Part shown: positions 37,001 to 45,023 of the stretch, one piece after another
How positions within the stretch are numbered: position 1 is the stretch's first letter
Layout of the letters: the number at the start of each line of letters is the position of its first letter
From: an uncultured Roseovarius sp.
GTDB lineage: Bacteria > Pseudomonadota > Alphaproteobacteria > Rhodobacterales > Rhodobacteraceae
NCBI GenBank assembly: GCA_947503145.1
Contig: CANNCP010000014.1
Span: 1 to 61,874, forward strand
Reading direction: 5' to 3'
DNA: 61,874 nt
Position numbers and translations under genes: made by a program
The notes under the pieces: generated by a model
Database searches by the model: none
Told to the model about the DNA's origin: nothing
What the model saw: the letters and a program-made list of their open reading frames with translations, nothing else

Positions 37001-37157
37001 GTTGGTCCACGTCCGGCATCTCGCGCACGTCCACCGCAACAAGTGCCGCCAAACCTGCAATGAGGATCAGCAGGTTGATGACGAGGGCAAAAATCGGTCG
37101 GCTGACGAACAGACCGGCCAGACCTGATCTGCTCTCTGGAGTGACTGGCGCGTTCAT
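34038..37157 (-). CDS. RND-family efflux transporter permease
   Basis: A 1039-residue inner-membrane proton-driven pump of the AcrB/hydrophobe-amphiphile efflux type. Twelve membrane segments and two large periplasmic loops are expected. Visible family motifs include SRPIFALVINLLILIAG at the start, ATGMVVDDAIVVIENIMRKR (about 400-420) with the proton-relay Asp pair in TM4, and GLVMLIGIMAKNGILIVEFANQLR (about 925-950). Its ATG overlaps the adaptor stop, so adaptor and pump form one operon. No outer-membrane channel gene is in the window. Confidence 0.95.
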   Translation of the reverse strand: MNAPVTPESRSGLAGLFVSRPIFALVINLLILIAGLAALVAVDVREMPDVDQPVLSVRTNYEGAVPATVDSEVTQVLEDALSALEGLSYIESRSSTGQSRITIDLSEGTDVDVAANEAREIVSATLRRLPDDLEDDPTVTKSDSNADAIIRLAILGNATFDELTALAEGPIYDRLTTIDGVAEVTVRGNRSNEFRVTLDMPTLLSRGLTIFDVSEALTALRDDTPLGQLETQSQTLALSVANVAVTVESVGQIPIDAHTRVSDVAFVRLIPEDSTVTARVNGQVAVGLDITRQSVGNTLTISREVRAAVEELRAAMPQGVDLIITSDDGVFIEGSIDEVVKSIGLAAMIVIAVIFIFLRSPRATVIPAVTIPVALVGTVAAIWLTGFSVNTISLLALVLATGMVVDDAIVVIENIMRKRREGMGAFAAAAAGTNEVFFAVISTTATLAAVFIPISFMPGQAGGVFSEFGYVLAFAVAISSITALTLVPVMAAFLDPGKPTGQAANPDKPGWAARTFDAVMDHAIRAPLIVIAIAGGFAIIAIGAAGTLSSSITPQEDRGFFMILARGASDTTVDYLDTQVTLIEDILTPYRESGEIAAVQSIIGVGGGTSAFIIVRLPDWAVRDRSQAEIMSSINDELNTVPGVQVSARSSNSLNIRGAGRGLSFAVTGNNVTAMTAAAEELVAAMAQDDTFVNPQLSGDAVQVQLDVSVDPDMASVFGLTQAEITRTIGAMVQGKIAVTVFENDIETDVNVVPGGPPINDPSDLESIYLRLPGGGFVPLSSAATMEQVVSRSGIERQGGSLAVSVRANLGEGVNLGTAMDRLSIIATDTLPDGMGITFTGEAASLSESQLGMFIVFGVAFAVVLLVLAAQFESFASAVVIMLTVPFGLAAALMAISLTGGSLNYYSEIGLVMLIGIMAKNGILIVEFANQLREAGQDIDSAIRDALRLRIRPVMMTMVSTVFGGLPLILTFGAGAEARIAVGWVIVGGLGFATFFTLFLTPVFYRWIAVWGADPGMASKRLRRENAAALKANAPVKPA

Positions 37158-38332
37158 GTCGGATCCTTGGCGCTAAGTTGAGGAGCAGCGTCTGGTGTGG
37201 AAATCCGCGCACCGGGGCGCAGTTTCTGCGCGCCCTCTGTAACCACCATCGTGCCTGTCTCGATATCCGCATCAATCCAGACAGTTTCATTACGCCTGAA
37301 CAGAAGTGTGACGGGCAGCCGCTCGGCGACGCCGCCCGCATCAATGTAAATGCCCGAGCCCTCCCGCGACCATGTGATTGCCGTTGATGGCAAGGATGGC
37401 AACGGTGCACTCTCCTGGATCAGGCGGACGGTGAATGTCATTCCCGGCCACAGGGTGCTGTCAGAGTTGTCAATTCGGGCCTTGACCGTCACGCTGCGCG
37501 TCACGCTGTCGATACGGCTGTCAAAGGACACGATCTCGCCCTTGAACACCCGCCCCCTGAAGGTAGGGGTGCTGGCAAGGACCTCACTCGCATCGGCCAA
37601 CAGGCCGATCATCCGTTCGGGAAGCTCGAATTCGATCACGAGCGTATCGGACTGATCAATGGTGGCGATGACACTGTCACTGGCCAACACATCGCCGATC
37701 CCTATATCGCTCAGACCCAGTTGCCCCGCGATAGGCGCACGGATGGTGCGATCCTCCAGCCCCACCTGCGCCAGCCCCACGGCGGCTTCTGCCAGCCTCA
37801 GGGCCACGCGGGCGTCAGAGAGGGTCACTTCGGTAACGGTCGAGTTGCTGCTGGCACGAAGCCGTTCATAGCGCGACAGCGTGTCGCGCGCCTGATCCAG
37901 ATTGGCCTGCGCAATTTCAAGATTGAACGCTTCCGTACGCGCATCGAACCGCAAGAGCATCTCGCCCTCTTCTACCCACCGGTTTGCCGACAGGTTTGCC
38001 TCTGTAACTGTGCCGGACGTGTTCGATACGACATCGACGCTGCGCAAGGCAGATGCGGTGCCGATCGCGTTCACGACGCTGACATAGGGCCGCAACTCCA
38101 GCGGCGCGATCACAACAGCCGTCGCCGACAAACGGCCACGCGCCCCCCGAGGCTTCGCTCCGGGACCGGTCGACATGCTGCCCGGTACGCCGGAGCTATC
38201 CCCGACTGTTGCCGGGTCGCCGTCAGATCCTGTTGCGATCAACCTCGTTATCGGAGCGGGCAAACCGAAGCTCACTGCATAGGCCCCGGCGAGGATCATC
38301 GCGCCGACAATCAGCGTCAGAAATGTGCGCAT
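37154..38332 (-). CDS. RND efflux periplasmic adaptor subunit
   Basis: A 392-residue membrane fusion protein. N-terminal membrane anchor (FLTLIVGAMILAGAYAV), then a proline/glycine-rich linker, lipoyl halves VSNTSGTVTEANLSANRWVEEGEMLLR (about 110) and IRAPIAGQLGLSDIGIGDVL (about 195), a short helical hairpin between them and a beta-barrel with FRGRVFKGEIVSFDSRI. It bridges the RND pump and an outer-membrane channel. The ATG at 38332 is preceded by TTGGAGGATTTCCGG; the TTG at 38347 is not needed. Confidence 0.92.
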   Translation of the reverse strand: MRTFLTLIVGAMILAGAYAVSFGLPAPITRLIATGSDGDPATVGDSSGVPGSMSTGPGAKPRGARGRLSATAVVIAPLELRPYVSVVNAIGTASALRSVDVVSNTSGTVTEANLSANRWVEEGEMLLRFDARTEAFNLEIAQANLDQARDTLSRYERLRASSNSTVTEVTLSDARVALRLAEAAVGLAQVGLEDRTIRAPIAGQLGLSDIGIGDVLASDSVIATIDQSDTLVIEFELPERMIGLLADASEVLASTPTFRGRVFKGEIVSFDSRIDSVTRSVTVKARIDNSDSTLWPGMTFTVRLIQESAPLPSLPSTAITWSREGSGIYIDAGGVAERLPVTLLFRRNETVWIDADIETGTMVVTEGAQKLRPGARISTPDAAPQLSAKDPT

Positions 38333-38371
38333 CCGGAAATCCTCCAACGCTGTTGATCGTAATCATTCTTG

Positions 38372-38515
38372 TCATGCTACCAGTCGGGCTTGGGCAGGTT
38401 CGCGGACCATGCGGCACAGCGTGGTGTCGCGGTCGATGAAATGGTGTTTAAGTGTGGCCCCGATGTGCAGGATCAGCAAGCCGACCAATGCACAGGCGGC
38501 GTATTGATGCACCAT
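38372..38515 (-). pseudogene. Cytochrome b561 C-terminal remnant
   Basis: A minus-strand frame of 47 codons (MVHQYAACALVGLLILHIGA, TLKHHFIDRDTTLCRMV) matches the last membrane helix and tail of bacterial cytochrome b561, including a heme-ligand-type His and the characteristic KHHFIDRD. A full protein is about 180 residues. Upstream the frame meets a TAG after about 20 more codons and the rest of the gene is absent. It is a truncated leftover beside the EF-hand gene. Confidence 0.7.
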
Positions 38516-38593
38516 GCCAGCGCGGCATGGGTGATGCGGATACTATCCGGTCTGTGCGTTTGCTGCGATTTGCAGTCAGTCCACAATGCGCGC

Positions 38594-38617
38594 GGCGGAG
38601 GCTGATAAGCCCCCGCC
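38594..38617 (-). terminator. GC-rich hairpin after the EF-hand gene
   Basis: GGCGGaGGCT-GATA-AGCCcCCGCC forms a 10-bp stem with one mismatch, starting 10 bp past the stop of the minus-strand EF-hand gene. No T-tract follows. Confidence 0.45.
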
Positions 38618-38626
38618 ACTTGTTAT

Positions 38627-39181
38627 TCAGTCGCGGTGGTAACCTTTGTGTTTGCCACCATGCTTGTGGCCTTTGCCGCCCCGGCGACGCCGGTCGTCAC
38701 GGTCCAGTTTGCCGTCGTCATTGCGGTCCATCCGCTCGACAACATTGCCGAACCGGTTGTCCATTTCGGCTTGTGTCACCACACCGTCGCCATCCGCATC
38801 GAGCTTTTGGAAGGAATCAACCATGCGCTCGCGGGTCAGTTCGAGATAGATCGCCTCGAACTCATCAAGTGAAATATCGCCTTCGCCGGACACATCCGCG
38901 CCCTCAACAAGGCTCGCGCGGAACGTGTCGATTTCGGCCTGTGTCACCGCGCCATCACCATCGGCATCGACCTTTTTCATGATCTGGCGCATCATGCCGT
39001 GCCCGCCACGTTTACCGTGACCCTTGCGAAAATCAGCACGTGTCCCTTTTGCTGTCTGCCCGGATTCTTCCACCTGAACAGGAGCCGTTTCAGACGCTGT
39101 CTGCGCGGTGGCAAACGTCAAGCCGGACAAGAGGGCTGCGACGGCGACAAGGGTGCCGGGGATGATTTTGGAGTTCGTCAT
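38627..39181 (-). CDS. Exported EF-hand calcium-binding protein
   Basis: A 184-residue protein with a signal peptide (IPGTLVAVAALLSGLTFATAQ). It has several EF-hand loops: DADGDGAVTQAE (about 75), a degenerate VSGEGDISLDE (about 103), DADGDGVVTQAE (about 130) and DRNDDGKLDRDD (about 155). The C terminus is His/Lys/Gly-rich (GGKGHKHGGKHKGYH), which could bind metal. AAAGGA precedes the ATG at 39181. It is divergent from an OmpR-type regulator and sits beside a cytochrome b561 remnant; this arrangement suggests the two-component system controls it (inference). Confidence 0.88.
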   Translation of the reverse strand: MTNSKIIPGTLVAVAALLSGLTFATAQTASETAPVQVEESGQTAKGTRADFRKGHGKRGGHGMMRQIMKKVDADGDGAVTQAEIDTFRASLVEGADVSGEGDISLDEFEAIYLELTRERMVDSFQKLDADGDGVVTQAEMDNRFGNVVERMDRNDDGKLDRDDRRRRGGKGHKHGGKHKGYHRD

Positions 39182-39401
39182 GTCGTATCCTTTCGAGATT
39201 CCAATGAGGCATTCATCGCCTCGGTGAACCTTACTTAGGGGATGTTGCGCCGAGAGGTTTGTCAGCGCCAGCATCACTTTGTCGCCATTTGTCGCAAGCC
39301 GGTGGCCTGATACATCTTGCGACAATTCAGATCCCAAACAGCCCTTCAATCGGTTGATTTATGGGGTGAAAAAGGCGCAACTAAGTACAGCGGAAGCACA
39401 T

Positions 39402-40154
39402 ATGCATCCGAGGAGACAGACTTTGACAGACCCCATTGCGCCCCAGATCCTGATTGTTGATGATGCCCGCGACATTCGTGAACCCCTTGGGCAGTACCTG
39501 CGCAAGCAAGGGTTCCGTACCCGGCTTGCCTCTCATGCCGCCGAAGCCCGCGAGGCTCTGGCAGAAGCCACTATTCATCTGGTGGTTCTGGATATCATGA
39601 TGCCGGGCGAGGACGGACTGAGCCTGTGCCGCTGGCTCGCGGCCAATGACGGCCCGCCGGTCCTGCTGTTGACCGCCATGGCCGATGAAACGGACCGCAT
39701 CGTCGGGCTGGAACTGGGGGCCGATGATTATCTGGTCAAACCGTTCAACCCGCGCGAATTGCTGGCGCGGGTACGGGCAATCCTGCGCCGCGCGCCGCCC
39801 GAGATCGCCGCCCCGCCGAGCGGACGGCGTGCCTTTGCCGGTTGGGTGCATGATCCCGATGCGTTGAAGCTGTCCCGCGACGGTGGACAGGCCGTTGATC
39901 TGACGACCGCTGAAAACCGCCTGTTAGGCATTTTTCTGGATCAGCCCCGCACCGTGCTCAGCCGTGCGACCTTGCTTGACCTGACCGCCGGACGCGAGGC
40001 CAAAGCCTATGACCGCGCCATCGACAACCAGATCAGCCGCCTGCGCCGCAAGATCGAGGCTGATCCGAAAAACCCGCAGATCCTCGTGACAGAATGGGGC
40101 GGCGGCTACAGGTTGGCGGTGGATGTGACGCCAGATGTACAAGGGGCCAGATGA
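39402..40154 (+). CDS. OmpR-family response regulator
   Basis: About 250 residues. Receiver domain with VDDARDIREPL, phospho-Asp in LVVLDIMMPGEDG (about 70) and Lys in DDYLVKPFNP (about 115). The winged-helix DNA-binding domain is C-terminal (VDLTTAENRLLGIFLDQPRTVLSRATLLDLT...DRAIDNQISRLRRKIEADPK..ILVTEWGGGYRL). Two starts are plausible: ATG at 39402 with GGAAG upstream, or TTG at 39423 with a better AGGAG at 39411-39415. The stop overlaps the kinase ATG. Confidence 0.92.
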   Translation: MHPRRQTLTDPIAPQILIVDDARDIREPLGQYLRKQGFRTRLASHAAEAREALAEATIHLVVLDIMMPGEDGLSLCRWLAANDGPPVLLLTAMADETDRIVGLELGADDYLVKPFNPRELLARVRAILRRAPPEIAAPPSGRRAFAGWVHDPDALKLSRDGGQAVDLTTAENRLLGIFLDQPRTVLSRATLLDLTAGREAKAYDRAIDNQISRLRRKIEADPKNPQILVTEWGGGYRLAVDVTPDVQGAR

Positions 40155-41512
40155 TGACCCGCCTCAAGCGCCTGTTTCCCGATACGCTTGCGGGGCGTTT
40201 CGTCCTTTTACTGGCGGTCGCCATTCTTGCGGCCAACGTTATCGGGCTCGGTGTTCTGAGCCTTCAACAACAGCGGTTTGACAGGCAAGCCATTGATGAT
40301 CGCTGGGTCGCGCGGATCGCGGCGCTCATCCCGGCTCTGGAGACTGTGGATGCCGACATCCGACAGGTGATTGTGCGCGAAGCGTCCGGCCGTCATGCGC
40401 AGGTTCGGGTCGAGGATGAACCCTTGCTGACCAGGATTGCAACGGACAGCCGGTCCATGTCCATCGCCGGGGCACTTGGTGAAACGCTGGGCCGCGATGA
40501 TGTGAGCGCAGGACTCGTCGACCGTCCGTCATCACCGGGGGCATTTGGCCGCTCGGGCGTATCTCGATCGGATCGTGTTATTGCCGTCACCATTCCGCTA
40601 TCTGCAAGGGATGGGCAGGCAGCATGGCTAAATGTGACGACAGGCGGCAGACCCTCGGGGCCCAGGCCCATCAAGAACAAGCCGTTCCTGACTTTTCTTG
40701 CACTGTCACTGCTGTGTGTTCTCGGGGTCGGCACTGTTTTCGCAAGCCGCCTGACAAAACCCCTCAGACATCTGTCAGACGCGGCCCAGGCTGCCGGACG
40801 CGGCGACCGCAGCGCGCGGGTGCCCGAAGAAGGGGCACGCGAAATGCGCCAAGCGGCCAGGGCTTTCAACGCCATGCAGACCGAAATTTCGCAGTTCGAC
40901 GCAGAACGGATGCGGATGCTGGCTGCCGTGGGTCATGACCTGCGCACGCCGATGACCAGCCTGCGCATCCGCGCGGAAATGATAGATGATGAGGACCAGC
41001 GCGATGCGATGGTGCGCACGCTCGACGAGATGACCGTGATGGCGGATGGTCTTGTCACCTACGCAAAAGACGGGCGGGACGCCGAGAGAATGCAGCCTCT
41101 CGATCTGGATGGCCTGCTCGGTAAGCTCTGCGAGGATCGCGGGGCGCAATACAATGGCGTATCAGATATTCAGGTGATGGGCCGCCGTGTCGGCCTTGGC
41201 CGTGCCATTGGCAACCTGATCGACAATGCCCTGCGGTATGGCGGCAATGCCACGGTCAGGCTTGTCCAGGAAGGCCAAAATGCCGTCATTACCATCAAAG
41301 ACACTGGTCCCGGCATTCCACCTGACCGCCTGGACGACATGTTCCACCCGTTCACACGTGGTGACGACAGCCGTAATATTGCCACCGGTGGTGCCGGCCT
41401 TGGCCTTGCCATTGCCCGAACGATCATCCTCGCCCACGGAGGAAAGATCACACTCGAAAACCGCGCAGAAGGCGGGTTGTGCGCGTCAATAAGCCTGCAG
41501 ATGATCAGCTAG
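40151..41512 (+). CDS. Sensor histidine kinase (HAMP type)
   Basis: A 453-residue kinase paired with the overlapping OmpR regulator. TM1 at about 17-38 (FVLLLAVAILAANVIGLGVLSL), periplasmic loop of about 130 residues, TM2 at about 175-195 (FLTFLALSLLCVLGVGTVFA), then HAMP with RLTKPLRHLSDAAQA. Phospho-His in AAVGHDLRTPMTSLRI (about 262). ATPase motifs NLIDNALRYGG (about 355), DTGPGIPPD (about 385) and GGAGLGLAIARTII (about 415). Likely target is the divergent EF-hand gene. Confidence 0.93.
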   Translation: MMTRLKRLFPDTLAGRFVLLLAVAILAANVIGLGVLSLQQQRFDRQAIDDRWVARIAALIPALETVDADIRQVIVREASGRHAQVRVEDEPLLTRIATDSRSMSIAGALGETLGRDDVSAGLVDRPSSPGAFGRSGVSRSDRVIAVTIPLSARDGQAAWLNVTTGGRPSGPRPIKNKPFLTFLALSLLCVLGVGTVFASRLTKPLRHLSDAAQAAGRGDRSARVPEEGAREMRQAARAFNAMQTEISQFDAERMRMLAAVGHDLRTPMTSLRIRAEMIDDEDQRDAMVRTLDEMTVMADGLVTYAKDGRDAERMQPLDLDGLLGKLCEDRGAQYNGVSDIQVMGRRVGLGRAIGNLIDNALRYGGNATVRLVQEGQNAVITIKDTGPGIPPDRLDDMFHPFTRGDDSRNIATGGAGLGLAIARTIILAHGGKITLENRAEGGLCASISLQMIS

Positions 41513-41786
41513 AGCGCAACATGCCATAAGCTGACATGTCAAAGCTCTATGTCTTTGTCCCACAGTTCCTCAACCGTTCCTGCCCGTATTTGGCTGCCCG
41601 CTAGAGCCGCTCTCTGCCGGATTGGGCGATTGATGTAGAGGAGTATGATGCAATCCATTCCCTCTCGCTCTTTGAAATGGCGACCCCGTGAGACTGCGCA
41701 CCATCGCACAGCAGCCTTGCGCAAGTGGGTAAAGCCTGAGGGGACGGAAACGTTTACACTTCGTATGTCACTAAAAGGAGCCCCCC

Positions 41787-42383
41787 ATGACCAAGACTAA
41801 ACTCGCCGTCATTTTCTATTCGACCTATGGCACAAATCATCAGATGGCCGAGATCGCCGCCGAAGCCGCCCGTGTCGCCGGCGCCGAGGTCCGGCTGCTG
41901 CGCGTTGCCGAAACCGCACCCAAGGCGGTGGTTGACGGGCAGGAAGCCTGGAAGGCGCAAGCCGACAAATCCGCCGCGATCCCCGAGGTCAGCCATGACG
42001 ATCTGGAATGGGCAGACGCCTATCTGTTTTCGGCACCTACCCGCTATGGGTCAGCCCCGTCGCAACTGCGTGCGTTCATTGACACGCTGGGCGGACTCTG
42101 GAGCGAGGGCAAACTCGCCAACAAGGCCATCAGCGCCATGACCAGTGCAAAAACCACCCATGGCGGACAAGAGGCGACGATCCTTGGCCTTTACACCAGC
42201 TTCATGCACTGGGGCGCGGTGATCGTGGCGCCCGGCTATACCAACCCCGAGATTTTCAAGACCGGCAATCCTTATGGCTACAGCCACACCCAGGACGCGC
42301 CCTTTGACGACAGCGTCCGCACGGTGATCGGCCATCAGGCCACACGACTGGTAGAGATAGCAGCCAAGATCGCCGGCAATTGA
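41787..42383 (+). CDS. wrbA: WrbA-type NAD(P)H:quinone oxidoreductase
   Basis: A 198-residue flavodoxin-like FMN enzyme that reduces quinones by two electrons and limits radical formation. The FMN phosphate loop [13 protein letters not shown] (about 11) and the [22 protein letters not shown] segment (about 77) are diagnostic, as is the [17 protein letters not shown] segment (about 112). AAAAGGAG precedes the ATG. Upstream 41513-41786 shows no convincing gene. Confidence 0.92.
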   Translation: MTKTKLAVIFYSTYGTNHQMAEIAAEAARVAGAEVRLLRVAETAPKAVVDGQEAWKAQADKSAAIPEVSHDDLEWADAYLFSAPTRYGSAPSQLRAFIDTLGGLWSEGKLANKAISAMTSAKTTHGGQEATILGLYTSFMHWGAVIVAPGYTNPEIFKTGNPYGYSHTQDAPFDDSVRTVIGHQATRLVEIAAKIAGN

Positions 42384-42514
42384 TACCGGTGAATGTTTCG
42401 CTGACATATCTGGAGAATGGCTGAAAATCCGGCTGGTTGGCGGATGAGGCTGACAAGACAGTCTTTTCCCCGACATCTCTGAAAAAGAGTGATGCAGGTG
42501 TACTCATCGAGGGT

Positions 42515-42553
42515 AGGTTCGCGGCAACCGTCGGCTGCCGCGAACCTCTTTTC
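42515..42553 (+). terminator. Rho-independent terminator-like hairpin downstream of wrbA
   Basis: AGGTTCGCGGCA (42515-42526) and TGCCGCGAACCT (42536-42547) form a perfect 12-bp stem with a 9-nt loop, followed by CTTTTC. It lies 131 bp beyond the wrbA stop, which is rather far, so it could also be an independent palindrome. Confidence 0.6.
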
Positions 42554-42637
42554 AGCGGTGTGGTCGACACGTCGCGAACAATGCAGATCAGCGGCAGTTT
42601 CGCGCAACGCTGCCCTATTTCCTCATTGAGGAAAATC

Positions 42638-42685
42638 AGAGCGTTTCGTGAAAATCCTGAATCACCGCCTTTTGCGAAACGCTTT
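42638..42685. repeat. Dispersed palindromic element, copy C
   Basis: AGAGCGTTTCG (42638-42648) and CGAAACGCTTT (42675-42685) are inverted repeats around a 26-bp centre containing CCTGAATCA. This resembles copies A, B and D. Confidence 0.65.
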
Positions 42686-42723
42686 GGACAAATTCATGCG
42701 TCAGCAGGCGGAAATACCCCCGC

Positions 42724-43233
42724 TCAGCTTTCGCTCAGCGCGACCTTCATATCCTTGACGATATAGATCACCTCACCGTCCGCCTCCACGATCCCGTCGG
42801 CGACGCCCATGGTCAGCCGCCGGGTCTGGATCGCCTTGGTAAAGTCGATCTTGTAGGTCAGCATCTTGCGGTCAGGCCGTACCATGCCCGTCAGCTTGAC
42901 CTCGCCCACGCCCAGTGCATAGCCGCGCCCCTGCCAGCCGCGCCAGCCAAGGTTGAAGCCGGTGAGCTGCCACAGCCCGTCAAGGCCCAGACAGCCCGGC
43001 ATGATCGGATTGCCCGGAAAATGGCAGTCAAAGAACCACAGGTCCGGCGTGATATCGAACTCGGCCACCACATGGCCTTTGCCATGCGCGCCGCCATCGC
43101 CCGAGATGTCGGTAATCCGGTCCATCATCAGCATCGGCGGTTCGGGTAATTGCGCATTTCCCGGGCCAAACAACTCGCCCCGCGCGCATTTCAGCAAATC
43201 GTCTTTTCCGAAGCTGGTCGGGTAGTCGGCCAT
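42724..43233 (-). CDS. fabA: 3-hydroxydecanoyl-ACP dehydratase/isomerase
   Basis: A 169-residue hot-dog-fold enzyme that dehydrates 3-hydroxyacyl-ACP and isomerises trans-2 to cis-3 decenoyl-ACP for unsaturated fatty acid synthesis. The catalytic His is in [14 protein letters not shown] (about 70) and the Asp in [11 protein letters not shown] (about 84). The ATG at 43233 follows GAGGGAG; the frame extends 48 bp further but without a ribosome site. Divergent from irr, a known neighbour in alphaproteobacteria. Confidence 0.95.
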   Translation of the reverse strand: MADYPTSFGKDDLLKCARGELFGPGNAQLPEPPMLMMDRITDISGDGGAHGKGHVVAEFDITPDLWFFDCHFPGNPIMPGCLGLDGLWQLTGFNLGWRGWQGRGYALGVGEVKLTGMVRPDRKMLTYKIDFTKAIQTRRLTMGVADGIVEADGEVIYIVKDMKVALSES

Positions 43234-43357
43234 TCTTGCGGCTCCCTCTTGATTGGTCGCATGTTTTAGCTCCTCTAGCATCCGGGCGCGCGCCCGTGCA
43301 AGCCCGCCGCATCACCGGGCACGCAGCACAACAGACCGGCCAGAACGAGATTTCCAT

Positions 43358-43387
43358 TTGATATCCACCCGCCTAGCGCCATATATT
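43358..43387 (+). promoter_or_regulatory. Probable irr promoter
   Basis: TTGATA (43358-43363) and TATATT (43382-43387) are near-consensus -35 and -10 boxes with an 18-bp spacer. Transcription would start close to 43394, only about 10 nt before the ATG, giving an almost leaderless mRNA; no clear ribosome site precedes the ATG. Confidence 0.55.
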
Positions 43388-43399
43388 CACCTTAGTGAA
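43386..43399. promoter_or_regulatory. Palindrome overlapping the irr promoter, candidate operator
   Basis: TTCAC-CTTA-GTGAA is a perfect 5-bp inverted repeat covering the end of the -10 box and the likely start site. It does not match the classical Irr or Fur box that I know, but its position fits autorepression. Confidence 0.4.
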
Positions 43400-43403
43400 A
43401 TGA

Positions 43404-43835
43404 ATGCAGGCACAGATGTTACCCAAGGCTTTGGAATGCGGATCGGACTGGTTAACGGATGCAGGGCTGCGCCCGACGCGGCAACGCGTGGCGCTGGCGG
43501 CTCTGCTCGTTGGTGACGGCCAGCACCGGCACGTGACTGCAGAGAGCCTGTTTTCAGATGTCCTGCGCCTAGGCGAGAGCGTCTCGCTGGCCACTGTCTA
43601 CAACACGCTGCGCACCTTCTGCGATGCGGGGTTGCTGCAGGAAGTGATGGTAGACGGCTCCAAGAGCTATTTCGACACCAACACCAAAGATCACCCGCAT
43701 TTCTTCTGGGAGGACGAAGTCCGGCTGACCGATGCGCCCGCCGATCAACTTCAGATCACACGCCTGCCCGACGCCCCCGAGGGCGCGGAAATCGCCTCGG
43801 TCGATGTGGTGATCCGCCTGCGCCGCCGCAGCTGA
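43404..43835 (+). CDS. irr: Fur-family iron response regulator Irr
   Basis: A 143-residue Fur-family regulator. N-terminal winged helix (LRPTRQRVALAALL, VSLATVYNTLRTFCDAGLLQEV) and a C-terminal dimerisation and metal/heme domain with KDHPHFFWEDE (about 91), the HxH-type site typical of Irr. It lacks the extra Cys metal sites of canonical Fur. Irr proteins control iron and heme genes. Located divergently from fabA, matching a conserved alphaproteobacterial pair. A second in-frame ATG at 43416 is possible. Confidence 0.85.
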   Translation: MQAQMLPKALECGSDWLTDAGLRPTRQRVALAALLVGDGQHRHVTAESLFSDVLRLGESVSLATVYNTLRTFCDAGLLQEVMVDGSKSYFDTNTKDHPHFFWEDEVRLTDAPADQLQITRLPDAPEGAEIASVDVVIRLRRRS

Positions 43836-43996
43836 AGCCTTTTTCAAAGGGTGGGCGTGCGGTCACGCATCTATCTCTATTCGTCGCACACCCGGATATC
43901 GGATAGGCGCGCCTTCCCTGTCCGCTGCTCGCTCTTGCATCTTGGGCGCCCGGCAGGTTCAAGGACAGGAACAGCAGAGCACAAGGAGTCCCAGAC

Positions 43997-44983
43997 ATGC
44001 GCGCCATCAGCTATGACAGGTTCGGCCCCGCCGCCGACGTTCTTGAACGGGTCGAGATCGACACGCCCGCCCCCGGACCGGGCGAAGTCCGCGTACGGCT
44101 GGCATGGTCCGGCGTGAACCCCTCGGATGCCAAGGCCCGCGCAGGCGCGCGCCCCGGCGTGACGAAACCGGCCTTTGATCGGATCATCCCGCATTCCGAC
44201 GGCGCGGGCGAGATTGACGCGGTCGGGTCCGGCGTTGATGCCGCGCGGATCGGTCAGCGGGTCTGGGTCTGGAATGGCCAGTGGCAGCGCCCCTTTGGCA
44301 CCGCGGCAGAGGCAATCTGCCTGCCGGACGCGCAGGCCGTACACCTGCCCGAGGGCGTCGACCTCGCCGCGGGGGCGACCTTGGGCATTCCGGGGCTGAC
44401 GGCGGCGCATGCGGTTTTTGGCAGCGGCGACGTCGCTGGCCAGACCCTGCTGATCAGCGGCGGCGCGGGCGCGGTCGGACATAGCGCGGTACAACTGGCG
44501 AAATGGGGCGGTGCCACGGTGATCGCGACGGCGCGGGGCGACGGTCTGACGCGCGCCGCCGAGGCCGGGGCCGATCACTGCCTCGACTACACCGATCCCG
44601 AACTGGCCGCGCAGATTCTGGCCGCGTCAGGCGGCGCGGGCGTTGATCGTGCCGTAGAGGTGGAATTTGGCCGGAACGTGACGATGCTCGCCGAAGTAAT
44701 GCGCCCGCAGGGCACGATCTGCGCCTATGGCTCGGGGGCCGAGATGACGCCCGTGCTGCCCTTCGGCCCGTATCTGTTCAAGGCACTCACCCTTGATATC
44801 CTGCTGATCTACATCCTGCACGCCACCGCACGAACCCAAGCGATCCACCGACTGCACGCGGCATTGCAGGCAGGTGCCCTGCATCCTGCGATTGCCGGGA
44901 CGTATCCGCTGGCCGACTGCGCCGCCGCACAGGACGCGGTGATGACACCGGGCCGGGCGGGCGCGGTGTTGCTGGAAATCTGA
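43997..44983 (+). CDS. Zinc-independent NADPH:quinone reductase-type MDR
   Basis: A 328-residue medium-chain dehydrogenase/reductase. GroES-like N terminus (AWSGVNPSDAKARAG), no structural or catalytic Cys set, Rossmann motif ISGGAGAVGHSAVQLAKWGGA (about 150-170) and quinone-reductase-type C terminus (HAALQAGALHPAIAGTYPL). AAGGAG precedes the ATG. It probably reduces quinones or enones with NADPH. Confidence 0.88.
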   Translation: MRAISYDRFGPAADVLERVEIDTPAPGPGEVRVRLAWSGVNPSDAKARAGARPGVTKPAFDRIIPHSDGAGEIDAVGSGVDAARIGQRVWVWNGQWQRPFGTAAEAICLPDAQAVHLPEGVDLAAGATLGIPGLTAAHAVFGSGDVAGQTLLISGGAGAVGHSAVQLAKWGGATVIATARGDGLTRAAEAGADHCLDYTDPELAAQILAASGGAGVDRAVEVEFGRNVTMLAEVMRPQGTICAYGSGAEMTPVLPFGPYLFKALTLDILLIYILHATARTQAIHRLHAALQAGALHPAIAGTYPLADCAAAQDAVMTPGRAGAVLLEI

Positions 44984-45012
44984 GGCAGGGTAGGTTTCGG
45001 ACCCACCCTGCC
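44984..45012. terminator. Bidirectional terminator-type hairpin between convergent genes
   Basis: GGCAGGGT (44984-44991) and ACCCTGCC (45005-45012) pair perfectly, with an inner GGT/ACC pair and a small loop. It lies exactly between the stops of the quinone reductase (+) and FKBP (-) genes and can act in both directions. T-tracts are absent. Confidence 0.6.
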
Positions 45013-45023
45013 CCGTCACGCTT

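Larger units (their letters stand above)
42384..42723. other. Intergenic stretch with hairpins and a palindromic element, no gene seen
   Basis: About 340 bp between wrbA and fabA, which point at each other. It holds a strong hairpin (42515-42553), a small TTTCCTC/GAGGAAA hairpin near 42618-42635 and palindromic element copy C. No fabB or fabI lies here although they commonly follow fabA in related genomes. Confidence 0.55.

Noticed and set aside
41513..41570. TAGAGC/GCTCTA inverted repeat after the kinase gene as another palindromic element
   Set aside because: Only six bases pair and the core does not resemble the AGCGTTTCG family.
41645..41800. A 51-codon plus-strand ORF ending inside wrbA
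   Set aside because: The ribosome site is too close to the first ATG, composition is basic and low in structure, and no family resemblance is seen.
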